Source of the DNA: an uncultured Burkholderiales bacterium
Lineage (GTDB): Bacteria; Pseudomonadota; Gammaproteobacteria; Burkholderiales; Burkholderiaceae_C
Reading direction: 5' to 3'
Assembly (NCBI GenBank): GCA_903926695.1
Contig: CAIYKK010000158.1
Span: 1 to 6,764, forward strand
DNA: 6,764 nucleotides
Shown: in pieces, positions 5,701 through 6,764 of the stretch
How positions within the stretch are numbered: position 1 is the first letter of the stretch
How the letters are laid out: each line of letters begins with the position of its first letter
Notes under the pieces: generated by a model
Databases searched by the model: none
Seen by the model: the letters and a program-made list of their open reading frames with translations, nothing else
Told to the model about the DNA's origin: nothing
Translations under genes and position numbers: made by a program

Positions 5701-6764
5701 GTCCGTCGCGCCCCTTCATCCTGCGCCCGGTGGCCACGGCGCTGTTGATGGTCGCCATCGTGCTGGCCGGGCTGGTGGGTTTTAAATTTTTGCCGCTGTC
5801 GGCGCTGCCGCAGGTCGATTACCCGACGATTCAGGTGCAGACGCTTTACCCCGGCGCCAGCCCCGACGTGATGGCGCAAACCGTCACCGCGCCGCTGGAG
5901 CGCCAGTTCGGCCAGATGGCCGGTTTGAGCCGCATGAGTTCGACCAGCGCAGCGGGCGTGTCCATCGTCACGCTGCAGTTCGGCCTCGGGCTGGCGCTGG
6001 ACGTGGCCGAGCAGCAGGTGCAGGCGGCGATCAACGCGGGCGGCTCGCTGCTGCCCGCCGATCTGCCCGCGCCGCCGGTTTATGCCAAGGTCAATCCCGC
6101 CGACGCGCCGATTTTGAGCCTGGCCATCACCTCCGACACACTGCCGCTGACCGAGGTGCAAAACCTCGTCAACACCCGGCTGGCGCTGAAAATCAGCCAG
6201 GTCGGCGGCGTCGGGCTGGTGTCGCTCAGCGGCGGCCAGAGGCCAGCGGTGCGGATTCAGGCCGACACGCGCGCGCTGGCGTCTTACGGGCTGGGGCTGG
6301 ACGCGCTGCGCACCGCCATCACCGCCGCCAACGCCAACGCGGCCAAAGGCAGCATTGACGGGCTGACGCGCTCTTACGCCATCAACGCCAACGACCAGTT
6401 GCTGGCCGCCAGCGATTACAGCAATTTGATCATTGCCTACCGCAACGGCGCAGCGGTGCGCGTGACCGACGTGGCCCGCGTCATCGACAGCGCCGAAAAC
6501 ACCCAGTTAGGCGCGTGGGCCAGCATTGCGTGCGACGCCAGCGCCAAGCCGTCCCTGGCGCGGCCAGCCCCGGCGGAAGGCAATCTGGAGCGCGAAGCGA
6601 CCAGCGCACACCCTTCGTTCAACGCCAGCGCCGGACAGCCTCCCGCCGGGCCAGCTTTGGCGCAGACCAGCCGCACAGACGGCGCATCAGGCGCGGGCTC
6701 CGCCTTCGCCGCCGCGCCGCCTGAGATCAACAACGGCTGCCTAGTCACGCCCGGCAAGCGCCTC
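5697..6764 (+). CDS. mdtB: RND efflux inner-membrane transporter, MdtB type, partial (N-terminal 356 residues)
   Basis: Proton-driven pump subunit of an MdtABC-type efflux system. The ATG overlaps the mdtA stop (ATGA, 5697-5700) and the frame runs open to the right edge. The first membrane helix (about residues 9-30, [19 protein letters not shown]) and the porter domain follow E. coli MdtB closely: [59 protein letters not shown] and NANDQL. Full-length members are about 1,040 residues, so roughly the first third is present. After LGAWA (271-275) the expected continuation (E. coli: KEQAIVMNVQRQPGAN) is replaced by an Ala/Pro/Gly/Ser-rich stretch from 276 to the edge (356), without a stop or frameshift. 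Cysteines at 279 and 348 are the only ones in the visible protein. The family core probably resumes beyond the window. Confidence 0.93.
   Translation, partial: MSPSRPFILRPVATALLMVAIVLAGLVGFKFLPLSALPQVDYPTIQVQTLYPGASPDVMAQTVTAPLERQFGQMAGLSRMSSTSAAGVSIVTLQFGLGLALDVAEQQVQAAINAGGSLLPADLPAPPVYAKVNPADAPILSLAITSDTLPLTEVQNLVNTRLALKISQVGGVGLVSLSGGQRPAVRIQADTRALASYGLGLDALRTAITAANANAAKGSIDGLTRSYAINANDQLLAASDYSNLIIAYRNGAAVRVTDVARVIDSAENTQLGAWASIACDASAKPSLARPAPAEGNLEREATSAHPSFNASAGQPPAGPALAQTSRTDGASGAGSAFAAAPPEINNGCLVTPGKRL

Noticed and set aside
4240..6161. Long minus-strand open frames opposite mdtA and mdtB
   Set aside because: Arg/Ala/Gly/His-rich complements of strongly conserved efflux genes; no domain or start signal supports them.
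6437..6764. Frameshift in mdtB where homology ends
   Set aside because: The frame stays open to the edge and the two other forward frames do not restore the expected MdtB strand in the visible part, so an in-frame insert fits better than a shift.
1..6764. CRISPR array, tRNA or rRNA genes, insertion sequence
   Set aside because: No regularly spaced repeats, no tRNA- or rRNA-like stretch, and no transposase or terminal inverted repeats were seen.

Overview
The window looks like chromosomal DNA of a high-GC betaproteobacterium. Comamonadaceae or a relative is my inference from the strong GC bias and from close protein similarity to MdtA/MdtB of that group. It joins two unrelated modules that diverge from one regulatory interval at about 3818-4200.

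Left half, all on the minus strand: a defence module. In transcription order it contains a WYL-domain transcriptional regulator of the BrxR/CapW type (2912-3817), the type I restriction-modification methylase gene hsdM (1194-2732), the specificity gene hsdS (88-1197, sharing a GTGA overlap with hsdM), and the first 29 codons of a further gene (1-87). That last gene starts directly after the hsdS stop behind a strong Shine-Dalgarno sequence, and it reads like the N-terminus of a minimal nucleotidyltransferase (MNT, the antitoxin half of HEPN/MNT pairs). No hsdR lies in the window; it would be expected further left. The two target-recognition segments of hsdS are visibly AT-richer than hsdM, as expected for swapped specificity domains.

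Middle: the 383-base interval between the regulator and the efflux operon holds a candidate operator overlapping the regulator's promoter, a strong bidirectional intrinsic terminator with no obvious gene to terminate, and a 45-base hairpin with perfect 10-bp outer arms (12 bp of perfect inverted repeat) and a GNRA-type loop. The operator-like inverted repeat (TATTGCG..TGA..CAAT) has a near match upstream of hsdM. This suggests the WYL protein controls both itself and the restriction-modification operon.

Right half, plus strand: the start of an MdtABC-type RND multidrug efflux operon. mdtA (4201-5700) encodes the membrane-fusion protein, with a long low-complexity C-terminal tail. mdtB (5697 to the right edge, ATGA overlap) encodes the inner-membrane pump subunit. 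Its porter domain is interrupted, in frame, by an Ala/Pro/Gly-rich insert of about 75-80 residues with a cysteine near each end. The insert is the most unusual protein feature in the window; the shared operator motif and the orphan hairpin/terminator are the most interesting DNA features.
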